This document shows, one piece after another, positions 1-11,700 of a stretch of DNA of 64,000 bases. Under the pieces are notes generated by a model, which was not told the DNA's origin, made no database searches, and was given only the letters and a program-made list of their open reading frames with translations. The first letter of the stretch is position 1. Each line of letters begins with the position of its first letter. The stretch is from Deltaproteobacteria bacterium Ga0077539 (lineage in GTDB: Bacteria; Myxococcota_A; Polyangia; Polyangiales; Ga0077539), in assembly GCA_001465015.1 (NCBI GenBank), contig LNEO01000118.1, forward strand, positions 1 to 64,000, read 5' to 3'. The translations under genes were made by a program, and so were the position numbers.

Positions 1-183
1 GTGCGCCTGCTCGAGAACAACGTCACGCAGATGAACTCGCTCATCGGCCGAGAGGTGTTGCAGACACCAATGGGCTTCAACCGAGACGTCGAGGTTCCGG
101 GCGTTTCGCGGGTGCAGGCGAGCTCGCCGCCCGTCGGCGTCGGCGGCGCGTTTACCGTGTCGCTCGGATACTCGATTCACTGA
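1..183 (+). CDS. C-terminal fragment of an unknown protein
   Basis: The frame is open from the first base of the window to a TGA at 181-183 and uses the GC-rich third positions typical of this genome, so it is probably the last 60 codons of a gene that starts upstream. The GTG at position 1 is likely an internal codon. The final residues (VSLGYSIH) end in alternating hydrophobic and polar positions, which could fit a beta-strand terminus of a secreted or outer-membrane protein, but this is only a suggestion. No family is recognised. It converges on the minus-strand kinase gene with a 7-bp gap. Confidence 0.45.
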   Translation: MRLLENNVTQMNSLIGREVLQTPMGFNRDVEVPGVSRVQASSPPVGVGGAFTVSLGYSIH

Positions 184-190
184 GCGAAGA

Positions 191-2205
<2,015 letters not shown>

Positions 2206-2206
<1 letters not shown>

Positions 2207-3993
2207 TATTCGATGAATACCCGCACACGAATATCGTTGGTCATCCCGTCGCGCCATGCGACGGCGAAGCGACCCGTGCCGCCGAAGGCCGCCGACGGCG
2301 TCTCGCGGTTTCCTCCGGCAGGCGCGCCCTCTTCAGCGCTCGCGTTGAGCTCGAAGTCCGCGGTGCTCGCGTTGAAGCGGTTGACGAGCAGCGAGCCGTC
2401 GCCGCGAAAGAGTCGACCTCGGATGGTCCCGCCCGCGTTTTGCCAGGCGACGAGGACCGCGCCCGAGCCGGCGACGGCGACGGTGGGCGCGGATTGGTCG
2501 CCCTCGACCGTCGTGGGCGCGAGTCGGTCCATCCCCATCGGCGCGAGCGCCGAAGAGAACGCGCGCCACCGCACGGTGCTCCCGCTGGTGTCCATCGGGT
2601 CGGCCGCGCTCGCGTCGCGCCACGCGACGACGACGACCGTGCCGTTGGTGTTGATCGCGACTTGATCCTGGTCTCCGGCGCTCTGCGCGCTCGCGATCGC
2701 AGGCGCTCCCATGAGCGTCCCTGCGGCGGAGATCTTCGCAACGTAGACGTCCTTGGCGCCTGCGCCGCCGCTGACCCACGCGGCCGCGAACGATCCGTCG
2801 TTGAGACCGACGACGACGGGCGCGGAGGCGGTCGCAGCGCCTGGCATTCCCGCAGGGACGAGCAGCGCGTCGGCCATCGGCGCGGCGGTCATCGCAGCGA
2901 GCGTCGTGCTCGAGGTCCGCAGCGCGCCAGCGGTCGCGTCCTCCCAGAGAAACAACACTCTCGTGCCGCCGATCGCGACTGACGGGTTGACCATCCCGGC
3001 CGCCCCCGAGCCCATGGTCGTCGAATTGACCAACATTTGCTGCGCGACAGGCGCGTCGAAGCCCACGGTCGCGAACCCGTTGACGTCGAAGGGCTCGGTG
3101 CCCGTCCGCTCGACGGTCTGCCAGACGGCCGCGTAGCCGCCGGCCGACGCCGCGACACGAATGTTCGTCTGCTGACCGCGCGACATCGAGTCGACGGGGT
3201 TGTCGCGCGCGAGGATCGCGGGGCTCGTGATCAATCGACCGTTGGGGTCGAGCATGCGAACGAGGGGGTCGTCGGAGTTCGCGCTGGGGTTGAACCCGAT
3301 GATCATGTTTTGCGACATCGCCCACGCGACAGTCGGCCGGTCCTTGCGACCCATGGTCGTCGGGGCCGCGCTGATCTCGGGGATTCGGCATCGCGCGTTG
3401 CAGAACTCGTTGGGCATTCCCTCGTCGCACGTCTCGTTGCTCGACACGACGCTGTCGCCGCAGCGACCGATGTCCGCGACCTCTTGCATCTCGATCGGAA
3501 CGGACACGGTCTGACCCGCGTTGGCCATGATCATCGCGCAGCCCGAGCCGAGCACTCTGCGCACCGTGCTTCCGCCGGGTCCCGGCGCGCTGCCAGAGCC
3601 CTCGACGAGGACGATGTACGTCCTGCCGCCCGGAACGCGGTGCATTTGCATCACGCCCGCCTTCGAGAAGCACGTGTCGATCGGGGTGGCCTCGCCGTTC
3701 TCCATGCGGAGCTGGGTCCAGCGCGTCGCGTCGCAGCGCTCGTGGGGCGAGACGCCGCGGCCCGCGACCGTGCCGTACGGATTCGCGCCAGTCAGGCGAC
3801 CGGTCGCCGTGTCACAGCCGAGGTCGCCGGTTCGTTCGATCACGCGAAGGTGAAGCTGGTCGTCCAATCGATCGAGCGTGATCTGCGGAACGCGCACGCG
3901 CATCGCGAGCGGCGCGGGCGCGTCAGTCACCGAGGGAGCACATCCTGCGGCGAGCGCGCTGGCGCCCGCGAGCAAAGACAGGAGCGAGCCCAT
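2206..3993 (-). CDS. Secreted lipoprotein with cysteine-rich repeat and propeller-like C-terminus
   Basis: 595 residues if started at ATG 3993, which gives a short signal peptide ending LAAGC (a slightly atypical lipobox). ATG 4059 is also in frame and would add 22 Arg-rich residues. Around residues 150-190 the spacing CGD...ETCDEG...C...C fits the myxococcus cysteine-rich (DUF4215-like) repeat. The C-terminal half has repeated short segments with V-A-W (AVWQ, AAWVSGG, VVAWRDAS, LVAWQNAGG, AVAWRDG), which suggests a beta-propeller made of about 50-residue blades. It is probably a surface-anchored binding protein. It lies upstream of and overlaps the receptor kinase gene by one base, so it may present a ligand to that kinase; this last point is inference from linkage. 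Confidence 0.75.
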
Positions 3994-4115
3994 TGACGCG
4001 TTGCGATGCGATTTCGGCGCGACGATTCGCGCCTCGGGGCGCGAGCGATCTTGAACCATGCCCAGAGTGTACCAGCGCGCGCCCGCGATACGGGAGCAAG
4101 ACGTGCACGATCGTT

Positions 4116-4814
4116 TCAGCGGGGAAGGCTCGGGTCCGACGGCAGCGGGACCCAGGCAAATCGCTGCGCGGATCGGCAGCGGGGCGCGTCGACGGTGACC
4201 GATCGCACCGTCTGCGGCAGCCAGCGCGCCTGCGAGAGTCGCTGCCATTCGGCAGCGCTGGGCACAAACAGGTCGATGTGGTGACCGATGATCGCACCGC
4301 CACCGTCGACAGCGACGAAGCAGCCGTCGTGCGTCGTCCCGTCGGGCAGCGGCATCCCGGCGAGCTCGACCATCTCGACCGTGTGTCCGATCGGGATATA
4401 CCTCCGGTCGACCGCGAGCGACCGGTACGGAACGAGGGAAAACCCCTGCACTCCGATCCCATACGGGTAGCTCCCCCGGTCGACCTCGACGAAGCAGGCT
4501 CGGGCCCCCTCGCGCCCGTCCCAATTGAGCAGACGGTCGTCCCACGTGAGGCCCGTGCCCTCCATCGACAGGTCCGCCAGAAACGTGGGACAGGCGTAGG
4601 TGATCGCGCGTCCACCCCGAGAAAACAGCGGCGTCGCGCGTCGGTCGCGCTCTCCTGCGCGCTCGCGTGCGATCCAGTATTCAGTCAGCTGCCAGCGACC
4701 CGGGTAGCGGATAGGCCCCTCGGCGCGTCCAGGCGCGGCGCAGACGATCATGGAGAGCGCGGCGACGATCGACCGAAGTCTGTGCTGCGCTGTGTCGTTA
4801 CGTGCGTGACGCAT
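4116..4814 (-). CDS. Secreted 3D-domain (MltA C-terminal-like) protein
   Basis: 232 residues from ATG 4814; another in-frame ATG at 4847 would add 11. The N-terminus (MRHARNDTAQHRLRSIVAAL and on to APGRAEG) looks like a cleavable Sec signal peptide. The C-terminal half carries the 3D-domain pattern: YIPIGHTVEM, GCFVAVDGGGAI, then HHIDLFV. In MltA-type lytic transglycosylases, domains of this type carry catalytic aspartates for peptidoglycan cleavage. The likely location is the periplasm and the likely role is cell-wall remodelling. It lacks the rest of MltA, so activity is inferred only from the fold. It is divergent from the acetyltransferase gene with 44 bp between starts. Confidence 0.75.
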   Translation of the reverse strand: MRHARNDTAQHRLRSIVAALSMIVCAAPGRAEGPIRYPGRWQLTEYWIARERAGERDRRATPLFSRGGRAITYACPTFLADLSMEGTGLTWDDRLLNWDGREGARACFVEVDRGSYPYGIGVQGFSLVPYRSLAVDRRYIPIGHTVEMVELAGMPLPDGTTHDGCFVAVDGGGAIIGHHIDLFVPSAAEWQRLSQARWLPQTVRSVTVDAPRCRSAQRFAWVPLPSDPSLPR

Positions 4815-4858
4815 CGCGCGGTGGATTCTCGCAGAAAAGTCGGTCACAACAAGTGTTC

Positions 4859-5434
4859 ATGGAAGCCCGGAGGAGCGAGGCGCACGATCGCGCGAGGGTC
4901 GTTGCAGAGACGTCGGCCATCGAGACCGAGCGGCTCTCGCTCGTTCCGATCACGCTATCGATCGTAGAGGCGGTCATGCTCGACCGGCGCGAAGACGCGC
5001 GCAGGCTGATCACCGCGGATATGCCCATGCGCTGGCCGGGGCGAGCGCTGGTCGAGAGAGCGTTCTCGGCCTCGCTCGACCGCATCCGCGCCGCGCCCGA
5101 GACGCGCCTTTGGGGCGATCGGTTGATGGTGGTCAAGGGCGATCGCCCGCGCGTCGTCGGAAGCGTGGTGTTTCACGGGTTTCCCGAAGACGGCGTGGCG
5201 GAGGTGGGCTACGGCGTAGACGAGGACGTGCAGCGCATGGGGTACGCCACCGAGGCGACGCGCGCCGCGGTGGAGTGGGCGCTCACGCAAGAGAGCATCC
5301 GTTCGGTGCGCGCGACGACGTTTCCATGGCACCGCGCGTCGGTGCGCGTCCTCGAAAAAGTGGGGATGCGCAAGGTCGCCGTCGACGAGCACGACGTGCT
5401 CGGCGAGCAGTGGATCTTCGAGCGCCTTCGCTGA
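4859..5434 (+). CDS. GNAT-family N-acetyltransferase (RimJ/RimL type)
   Basis: 191 residues from ATG 4859. An upstream in-frame ATG at 4802 would run across the divergent gene start, so the shorter form is chosen. The chain has the pattern of ribosomal-protein-type GNAT enzymes: IETERLSLVPI at the start, the acetyl-CoA pyrophosphate loop region EDVQRMGYATEATRA, and the C-terminal RASVRVLEKVGMRKV. It should transfer an acetyl group from acetyl-CoA to an amine; the substrate cannot be predicted. The gene stands alone between a divergent 3D-domain gene and lipB, about 100 bp upstream of the latter. Confidence 0.85.
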   Translation: MEARRSEAHDRARVVAETSAIETERLSLVPITLSIVEAVMLDRREDARRLITADMPMRWPGRALVERAFSASLDRIRAAPETRLWGDRLMVVKGDRPRVVGSVVFHGFPEDGVAEVGYGVDEDVQRMGYATEATRAAVEWALTQESIRSVRATTFPWHRASVRVLEKVGMRKVAVDEHDVLGEQWIFERLR

Positions 5435-5537
5435 GCCCGAAGCGCGACTCAGCGACGAGGCCCAACCTAAGGGGATTTTTGGCTGCGCGCGAAGGGGGGC
5501 GACGCCTTCTGCGTAGTCGCCGGACGCGAAGTGCGCC

Positions 5538-6308
5538 ATGTTGCCAGCCACGCGCGGCAAGGCGTCCGCCCGACGATCAGAAAGAACCCGCACCGTGACG
5601 ACCGAACGAACGTTTTCGGCCCTCTGGCTCGGCCGCGTTCCCTACGAACGCGCGACGGCACTTCAGCTCGAACACTTCGAGCGCCGCAAGCGAGGCGAAG
5701 GCATCGACACCCTTCTCTTGCTCGAACATGATCCGGTCCTCACGCTCGGTCGCAGCGCGGACGGTTCCAACGTTGTCATCAGCGAGCGAGAGCGCGAAGC
5801 GCGAGGCGTCGATCTTGTCTCGACCACGCGCGGGGGCGATGTGACCTACCACGGTCCGGGTCAGCTCGTTGCATATCCGATCTTCGATCTACGGCCGGAT
5901 CGCTGCGACGTTCGAAAATATGTGCGTGACCTCGTCGAGGTGATGTCTCGACTGTGCGCGGATTTCGGCGTCGGCGCCGGCCCGCACTCGCACATGATTG
6001 GCGCGTGGGTCGACCTCGACGCGCCGCGCTCGCCCTGGCCTGGCGACCAAGCAGCGAGGCGGCCCGCGAAGATCGGCGCGATCGGCGTCAAGATCTCGCG
6101 CTGGATCACGATGCACGGCTTCGCGCTCAACGTGCGAACCAAGCTCGACGACTACGCGATGATCGTCCCCTGCGGAATCTCCGAGCACCCGGTGTGCTCG
6201 CTCGAGTCCGTGGGCGTCACGGAGGCGCCTGGACTGCCGTGGTTCGCGCGGCGCGCAGTGGGTCATTTCGAGGACGTCTTCTCGGCGCGCTGCGTCAGCG
6301 GACCATGA
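5538..6308 (+). CDS. lipB: Octanoyl-ACP:protein octanoyltransferase LipB
   Basis: LipB moves octanoate from acyl carrier protein to lipoyl domains, the first step of lipoate synthesis, in the cytoplasm. The family signature RGGDVTYHGPGQL is present, followed by K178 in KIGAIGVK, the segment WITMHGFALNV, and the nucleophile C212 in PCGI, so the Cys-Lys pair is complete. About 15 extra residues sit between HMIGAWV and the lysine motif compared with typical LipB. Length is 256 residues from ATG 5538. A GTG at 5595 would give 237 residues, closer to usual, with a weak AGAAAG upstream; the exact start is uncertain. The stop overlaps the next gene in ATGA, so the pair is translationally coupled. 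Confidence 0.93.
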   Translation: MLPATRGKASARRSERTRTVTTERTFSALWLGRVPYERATALQLEHFERRKRGEGIDTLLLLEHDPVLTLGRSADGSNVVISEREREARGVDLVSTTRGGDVTYHGPGQLVAYPIFDLRPDRCDVRKYVRDLVEVMSRLCADFGVGAGPHSHMIGAWVDLDAPRSPWPGDQAARRPAKIGAIGVKISRWITMHGFALNVRTKLDDYAMIVPCGISEHPVCSLESVGVTEAPGLPWFARRAVGHFEDVFSARCVSGP

Positions 6309-7819
6309 CTGGGGACCGGACGACGTCGAACGTCGGTGTCGATGAGATCGATGCGGTCGAAGCGCTCGAAGCGAGGGCGCTCGAGGACCGCGCCGCGCTC
6401 GAAGCGCTGCTCGAAGCGTGCGCGACGCTCGCGAGAGAACCGCATTTATTCGCGCCGGACGAGGCCTCGATCGATCGCTGCGAACGAGCGCTCGAGCTCG
6501 TCGATCTCAGCGCGGCGGCGGAGCCCGAGTTCACGACGGCCGCGCGACGATCCATCGCGATCATCGCGAGCGCGCTCGGGCGCGTGTCGTTGGCGAACGC
6601 AGCGTTCGCTCATGCAGAACAGCGCTTCGAACGCGCGCTCGAAGCGTTGCCAACACAGTCGACGCCGACCGAACGCGCGTGGCTTCTGCACGACCTCGCT
6701 CGCTGCCTCGAGGCGCGCGAAGCGATGACTCGAGCCGAACAACGCTGGCGCGAGTGCGCGGCGACCCTTCGGACGATCGACGATGCGATCGAGCGCGACT
6801 ACTTCGAGAGCGCGTCGGCCGAACGACTGGCGGCCGCCGCCCGAGCGCGTTCGGACGACACCGCGGCGCGCGCGTTCGAAGACGCTGCGGATCGGTGCGA
6901 CGATCGAGCGATCGAGCGCGAGGTCGCCGCCAACGCAGGCGCCGAGCGATTCTTCGCCGAGCGATGGAGCGGCTCCTCGCCTCCCCCGATCGCTCGCGAA
7001 GCGGATTGGATCCGGCGATCGCAGGGACTGGTGCGAAATCCGGGCGCGTCCGAGAGCACTGTTGGCACGGTCGACTGCGAGGCGATCTTCGGAACGTCGC
7101 AGGACGATCGCTGCGCGTGCGGAGCGCTCGCTGGGCGGTCGCAGCGCGGAGCGATCTGTGATCGATGCGGGATCGAAGTGCAGCGCGCGGCGCGGCGCCG
7201 ATCACGGTTCGGTCACATCGCGCTCTCGGAGCGGGCGATTCATCCCACAGCGCTCCTTGGCGGACCGCACGGATCGATGTTGGCGCTGGCTCTCGATCTC
7301 ACCGACGATCGCGTCGTCGCCGTCCGCGAGCGGGTCCGATGCGTGCGCTACCTCGCCATCGATCCGCGGGGGGCGGACACGCTCGCGCCCGACTCCGAGG
7401 AGCTGGCGGCGTTCGACGCGGGCCGGGGTGACCCAGCGTTTCTCGTGGGCACCGGCGACGAAGCGCTCATCGACGCGCTCGACCGCTTGAACGCCGACGG
7501 CGCCGCGCAAGAGGTGTCTCTGGAGCTCCGAGCGCTGCGCGGGCACAAGAGCGCGGATCGACCCGAACAACGCCTGCGGATCGACCGACTGGAGGCACGC
7601 GCGGCAGTGCTCTCGCAGCTAAGCGCCGGGGCCTCGCTCGCGATCGATCATGTTCCGGTGTTGTCCTCTGTGAGGCTCGAAGAGCTCGGGCTCAGAGCGC
7701 CGGTCGTCGCGCTGTACGAAGCGCTGATCGCCGCTCGAACACCGACCGACACCGACACGAACCTCGCCGCGCTCGCGGAGGTCTTTCGTCGGGACGCAGG
7801 CGCCGCCACGATCGAGTGA
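6305..7819 (+). CDS. TPR-like protein with an RNA polymerase beta-prime clamp (RpoC N-terminal) zinc domain
   Basis: 504 residues, starting in the ATGA overlap with lipB. Residues 1-230 are Ala/Glu/Arg-rich helices resembling TPR/HAT repeats. From about 233 the chain follows the N-terminal clamp of RpoC: IRRSQGLV, then CEAIFG, then CACG and ICDRCGIEV, then RFGHIAL, and near 448 DHVPVLSS (compare LPVLPPDL of RpoC). The four cysteines are C270, C272, C285 and C288; E. coli RpoC has, as I recall, C70, C72, C85 and C88, the same spacing. The chain ends where RpoC continues to its sigma-binding coiled coil; there is no NADFDGD active site. It could bind nucleic acid or a polymerase-binding partner, but no function is known to me. 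The RpoC resemblance was read by eye and should be confirmed by profile search. Confidence 0.8.
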   Translation: MTGDRTTSNVGVDEIDAVEALEARALEDRAALEALLEACATLAREPHLFAPDEASIDRCERALELVDLSAAAEPEFTTAARRSIAIIASALGRVSLANAAFAHAEQRFERALEALPTQSTPTERAWLLHDLARCLEAREAMTRAEQRWRECAATLRTIDDAIERDYFESASAERLAAAARARSDDTAARAFEDAADRCDDRAIEREVAANAGAERFFAERWSGSSPPPIAREADWIRRSQGLVRNPGASESTVGTVDCEAIFGTSQDDRCACGALAGRSQRGAICDRCGIEVQRAARRRSRFGHIALSERAIHPTALLGGPHGSMLALALDLTDDRVVAVRERVRCVRYLAIDPRGADTLAPDSEELAAFDAGRGDPAFLVGTGDEALIDALDRLNADGAAQEVSLELRALRGHKSADRPEQRLRIDRLEARAAVLSQLSAGASLAIDHVPVLSSVRLEELGLRAPVVALYEALIAARTPTDTDTNLAALAEVFRRDAGAATIE

Positions 7820-8007
7820 GCAGCCCGCGTTCGACGCCCTCGATCGACGAGACCCATCACGACAATGCCAGGCAGCGCGCGGTGCACTTTCACGGGACGC
7901 GCGTGGCGCCGAGCGCGGCGCTTTCGTTCGAGGGACATTTCCTGCCATGGCGGGCGAGGCGCGACCTTGCGCGACGCGATGCGATGACTAGTCTCCGAAT
8001 CCGTTGA
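7816..8007 (+). CDS. Possible small coupled ORF, uncertain
   Basis: A 63-codon frame starts at GTG 7816, overlapping the stop of the RpoC-clamp-like gene in GTGA. Its first 45 codons mostly end in G or C, as real genes here do, but the last part does not. The predicted peptide is basic and hydrophilic, has no recognised motif or membrane segment, and ends SLRIR. It may be a short co-translated protein or a chance open frame. The overlap junction is the main argument for it. Confidence 0.25.
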   Translation: MSSPRSTPSIDETHHDNARQRAVHFHGTRVAPSAALSFEGHFLPWRARRDLARRDAMTSLRIR

Positions 8008-8753
8008 AGGTTCGCCGGGCGTCGCGGGGTCATGGATCCCGGCCCTGCGACCAAGGCGCGAGGCGGCGCTGGCGTCGAACGCTCCAGCGAAGCCTCGCAT
8101 CGATCGAACACCACGGGCCCCAATCGGAGCCCAAACAAAGAGAGCGACCATGAACGGTCAGAGCACGAGCGCGACGGAGCTCATTCGAGCTCCCCCTGGT
8201 TGATCGCGCCAGTGCCCGCCGCGCCTGCGGCGAGCGATTCGTCCCGAGTCACCACCGTACGACGAGAGAGCAGCCCGCACCGCGGGCGCAGAAGGATTCG
8301 AGAGCACGGAGTCTGCACGAGCAAAAAGATGGCCCGACGGCCTCACGACGAGACGACATCGAGACTTCGCGCTCGACGTCGATCGACTCGGGAGCCGGGC
8401 GGGTCGAAATGAGCGGCGATCGTTCTGACGAAGAGTCAGCGTCGCTCAGTCGGGCCGCGCGAGTTCGGCGACATCTCCGGTGGGAGCAGTCGCGCGCGGG
8501 ATTCGATGCCCTCTATCGACCACCTGCTGGGCATCTTTGAGTCAACAAGTCACACCCCGACGCCCCGGACCATCGATGGACCTCCAACGCGCTCATCCTT
8601 CTGAACATCCCTGACCGACCGTCGACCTCCGCAACACCGCCGCGCTCCCGACATATTCGATCCGATCGGGGCGCGCGACGACCGCGAGCGTTGACCAGGC
8701 CGTAGATCCCACGAGCAACCCACACGCGACGACGGTTCGCCGTCGATCTCGTC
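8008..8753 (+). other. About 750 bp with no convincing gene
   Basis: Open frames exist here (for example 8032-8412, and 8409-8540 overlapping it in ATGA), but their third-position GC is only moderate, their translations are Arg/Ser/His-rich and low in hydrophobic residues, and no motif is seen. No tRNA, rRNA or clear repeat is visible. The stretch may hold the promoter of the large downstream gene or a decayed gene. It is by far the longest gene-poor interval in the window. Confidence 0.5.
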
Positions 8754-11700
8754 GTGTCCGCCCCGTCGCGCTCGCGCCGAGGCGCGCAACAGCCGCGATG
8801 TGTGCGGTATATCAACGCCCCCGTGCTTCGATCGACCAGACCTGTTTCGCTCAACGACGTGGGGCTCTGGCGCGCGCTGACCGAGCCCGACGTCGTTGAG
8901 TCCACGAGTGACGGCGATCCTCGCCATCTCGTGGTCCCACACGAAGCGATCGCCAGCGCGCTCGAGGCGCTCGGCTCCCGCGCGCTGCGCCGCCGCATCG
9001 CGTGGTTGGGCATCGTCGCGGATGCTGCAACGACCCACTCGAGCGCGCTCGTGCGCGCTGCCGCGCTGCGCGCCCTCATCGGCTCGAGCGGAGCTCGCGC
9101 CCACGCGGCGATCTCGCGCGGCCTGGACGATGACGACGCGACGGTGCGTGAAGCCGCCGTCCAAGCGCTGCGAGCGCTCGCGAGCGCCGAGCCTGCGCGC
9201 TGGATTCACGCGGTCGGGCACAGCCGCGGGGACGTGCGCCGCTACGCCGTCGAGCTCGGTCCGCCGCATGGAGCAGAGCCCTACGAGCTTCCGCTGCTCG
9301 CCGACGAAACCGCGAGGCCGATCATCGCGCAGCGAATCGAGCGATGGGCGAACGCGTCGAGCGCGGTGCCCGCGTTTGTTGTGCCGTTGCTGTTCGACGC
9401 GACGGTGCGAGGCTGGCTGCCGCTGCAGACGACGCGGGCCATCGTCCACCGCGTCGCGACCGATCGGCTCGCAAACTGGCTCTACGAACAGCCGGGCCGC
9501 ACAGAGGTCACGGACCCGACGAAGGCCGATGAATCGACGGGCGACCCGCTCGACGCGCTGCTCGAGCTCGAGTGGAGCCGCGAGGCGCCGACCGGGCTCC
9601 CGACGGACGCGATCTGGTGGAGGCTCGTCGGACCGGTCGCCGAGCAGTTCGAGTCGCTGCGGACGCGGCTGGCCGCCTCGGCGTGGGTGGTCGCGAAAAG
9701 GCTCGGCTACTGGTCGGTCTCGGGCGTCGCGGCTTGTTTGCTGTTCGCGCCCGAATCGCTCGACGACGTCGAGGTTCCGACGGAGTTCATCGCGACCGTC
9801 GTGGCTGCGAGCGTTCGGACGCAGCCGACGGTGGTCGTCACTTCGAGGCGCGCTTCGCGCAAGCGCCTTGCGGGGATCCGTCACGATCGATCGCCGCTCA
9901 CCGGCGAAGCTCTGCTTCGCTGCGCGTTTGCAGCGATGATGCAGCGCGGCAACTGCTTCGCGGCCGCGCTGGATGCGCTCGGACCCGAGCGGCTCGCGGA
10001 CGCGATCGTCGAGCACCCTCGCCAGGCGGCGCTCCTGTTCGCGGATCCGCCTCCTCTGGCGGGTCCGGCGATCGACATCGTGGCCGCGGCGCGATCGCGA
10101 TCGAAAGCGGCAGTCGCCCAGCTGGCCGATGCGCTGATCGAGCTCGGCGGCCCCGCCGCGACGACCGTCACAGACCTGGTGGGGAGCGAGGCGGCGCTCG
10201 AAGCGCTTCGACTTCGCTGCGCCGAGCCCGAGCAGAAACAGGTAGCGGCCAACGACCCACGAATTCGACTTTGCAGCTCGATCGCAAGCGACGCGCTGCC
10301 CGTGCTCGTGGACGAGCTGCTCTCTCGAGACCCGTCTCGAACGGACGTGCGCCGGTGGCTGGACGCCGCGCTCGCCACCGAGCCCGTCGATGCGCTCGGG
10401 CGCTACATCACGCAACGCTCCACGCTCGCGACTCGGCCGATGCGAATGCTGCTCTCGGCGCTCGAGGCAAAGCACAGCGCGGCGGTGAAGATCGCTCGCG
10501 CAGCGCTCGACGAGGTTCTCGCACGGGCGTTGCGAGAGGACCCGTCGCGCGGTTCGACGGAGATCGACGACGCTGGCGAGGCAGAGCTCTCGAGCGGGTC
10601 CGACACGCCCCCGACACCCATTGACGATCCCACGATCGAGCCTCCTGGCGCGCAGGCGCTGGACGACCTCACGTACTTCTCGGACGAGGAGATCGAGCAG
10701 CTCGTGAAGGGGTTTCTACGATGGCCGGTGACGGGCGTCGCCGCGGCGCTCGAGCTTCGGGATGCGCCCGCGCCGAATCCGTGGCTCTGTACGGCGCTCT
10801 TGCGAGCGCACGACGCGCCCGAGCACTGCGCCAGGGTGCTCAGCGCGTACTGGCCCGACAGCGAAGAGATGCTCGAGAAGCTCGAGCAGATCGTCGCCTC
10901 GACCCTGAGCCGCTATAGCGACCTCGGGCTCCTCGCGTCCGCGTGGTTGTTTCGTTGGGAGCGGCACGCGCGACGCTTCGTCGAGCTGGCCAACGACTCG
11001 GGCTCGCTCGCGCAGGTGTTGGCGACGGTCGAGCGGTGGCCCGGCCCGCTCGCGGCCCGCGCGTGGAGCGCGACGACTCGCGCGCTCGAGAGCTCTGCAA
11101 GCGGAGCAGGTTTGGACATCCACGGGCCGATGTGGAGCGCCGTGGCTCGGCTGGCCATCAACGAGATGGTGGGCGACGACATCGCGCACGTTCGCGACGA
11201 GGCCGCGAGATTTCTCGCCGCCGCGTCACGAGCGCCAGCGTCGTCGGCGATCATCGAGCCGCTCCGCGCAGAGGCGATCGCGAGCCGCGCGTCCCTTCCA
11301 CCGGCGCGCTCGGCGACGCTCGGCGTGTGGCTCGATCGCGTCCGTGTCGACGCACGGCTGATCGCGCCGGAGCTCCTGGCGAAACGCGAACAACTCGAGC
11401 GGCTCCGCAGCGGCTCCCATGAGTCGCTGAGCGCGCTCATCGAAGAGCTCTCTTCGTCCGACGAGGGCCGTGCGCTGATCTGGTACGCGCTCGAGCAGGG
11501 CCCGCGCCCCGCCGCGTACGACGCCCTCGTCACCGCGGTCGCGGGCTGGCGAGGCGCGCTCGCGGCGACGGTGAGCGATCGTATCGCCTCGGGACCGATT
11601 CACCTCGCGCTAGAAATCGAGCGCGCCCGCGCGAGGGCGGGCGACGATGAAGCGATGGGCCGCGCGACGCGGAGGGTGCTCGACAGCGACGAGAACATCG

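Noticed and set aside
8032-8412. 126-codon frame
   Set aside because: Hydrophilic Arg/Ser/His-rich translation, moderate third-position GC and no family; kept as part of the gene-poor stretch.
8550-10475. Long minus-strand open frame
   Set aside because: It lies entirely opposite the giant plus-strand gene and its translation is Arg/Glu/Asp-rich with no motif; in GC-rich DNA antisense frames stay open by chance.
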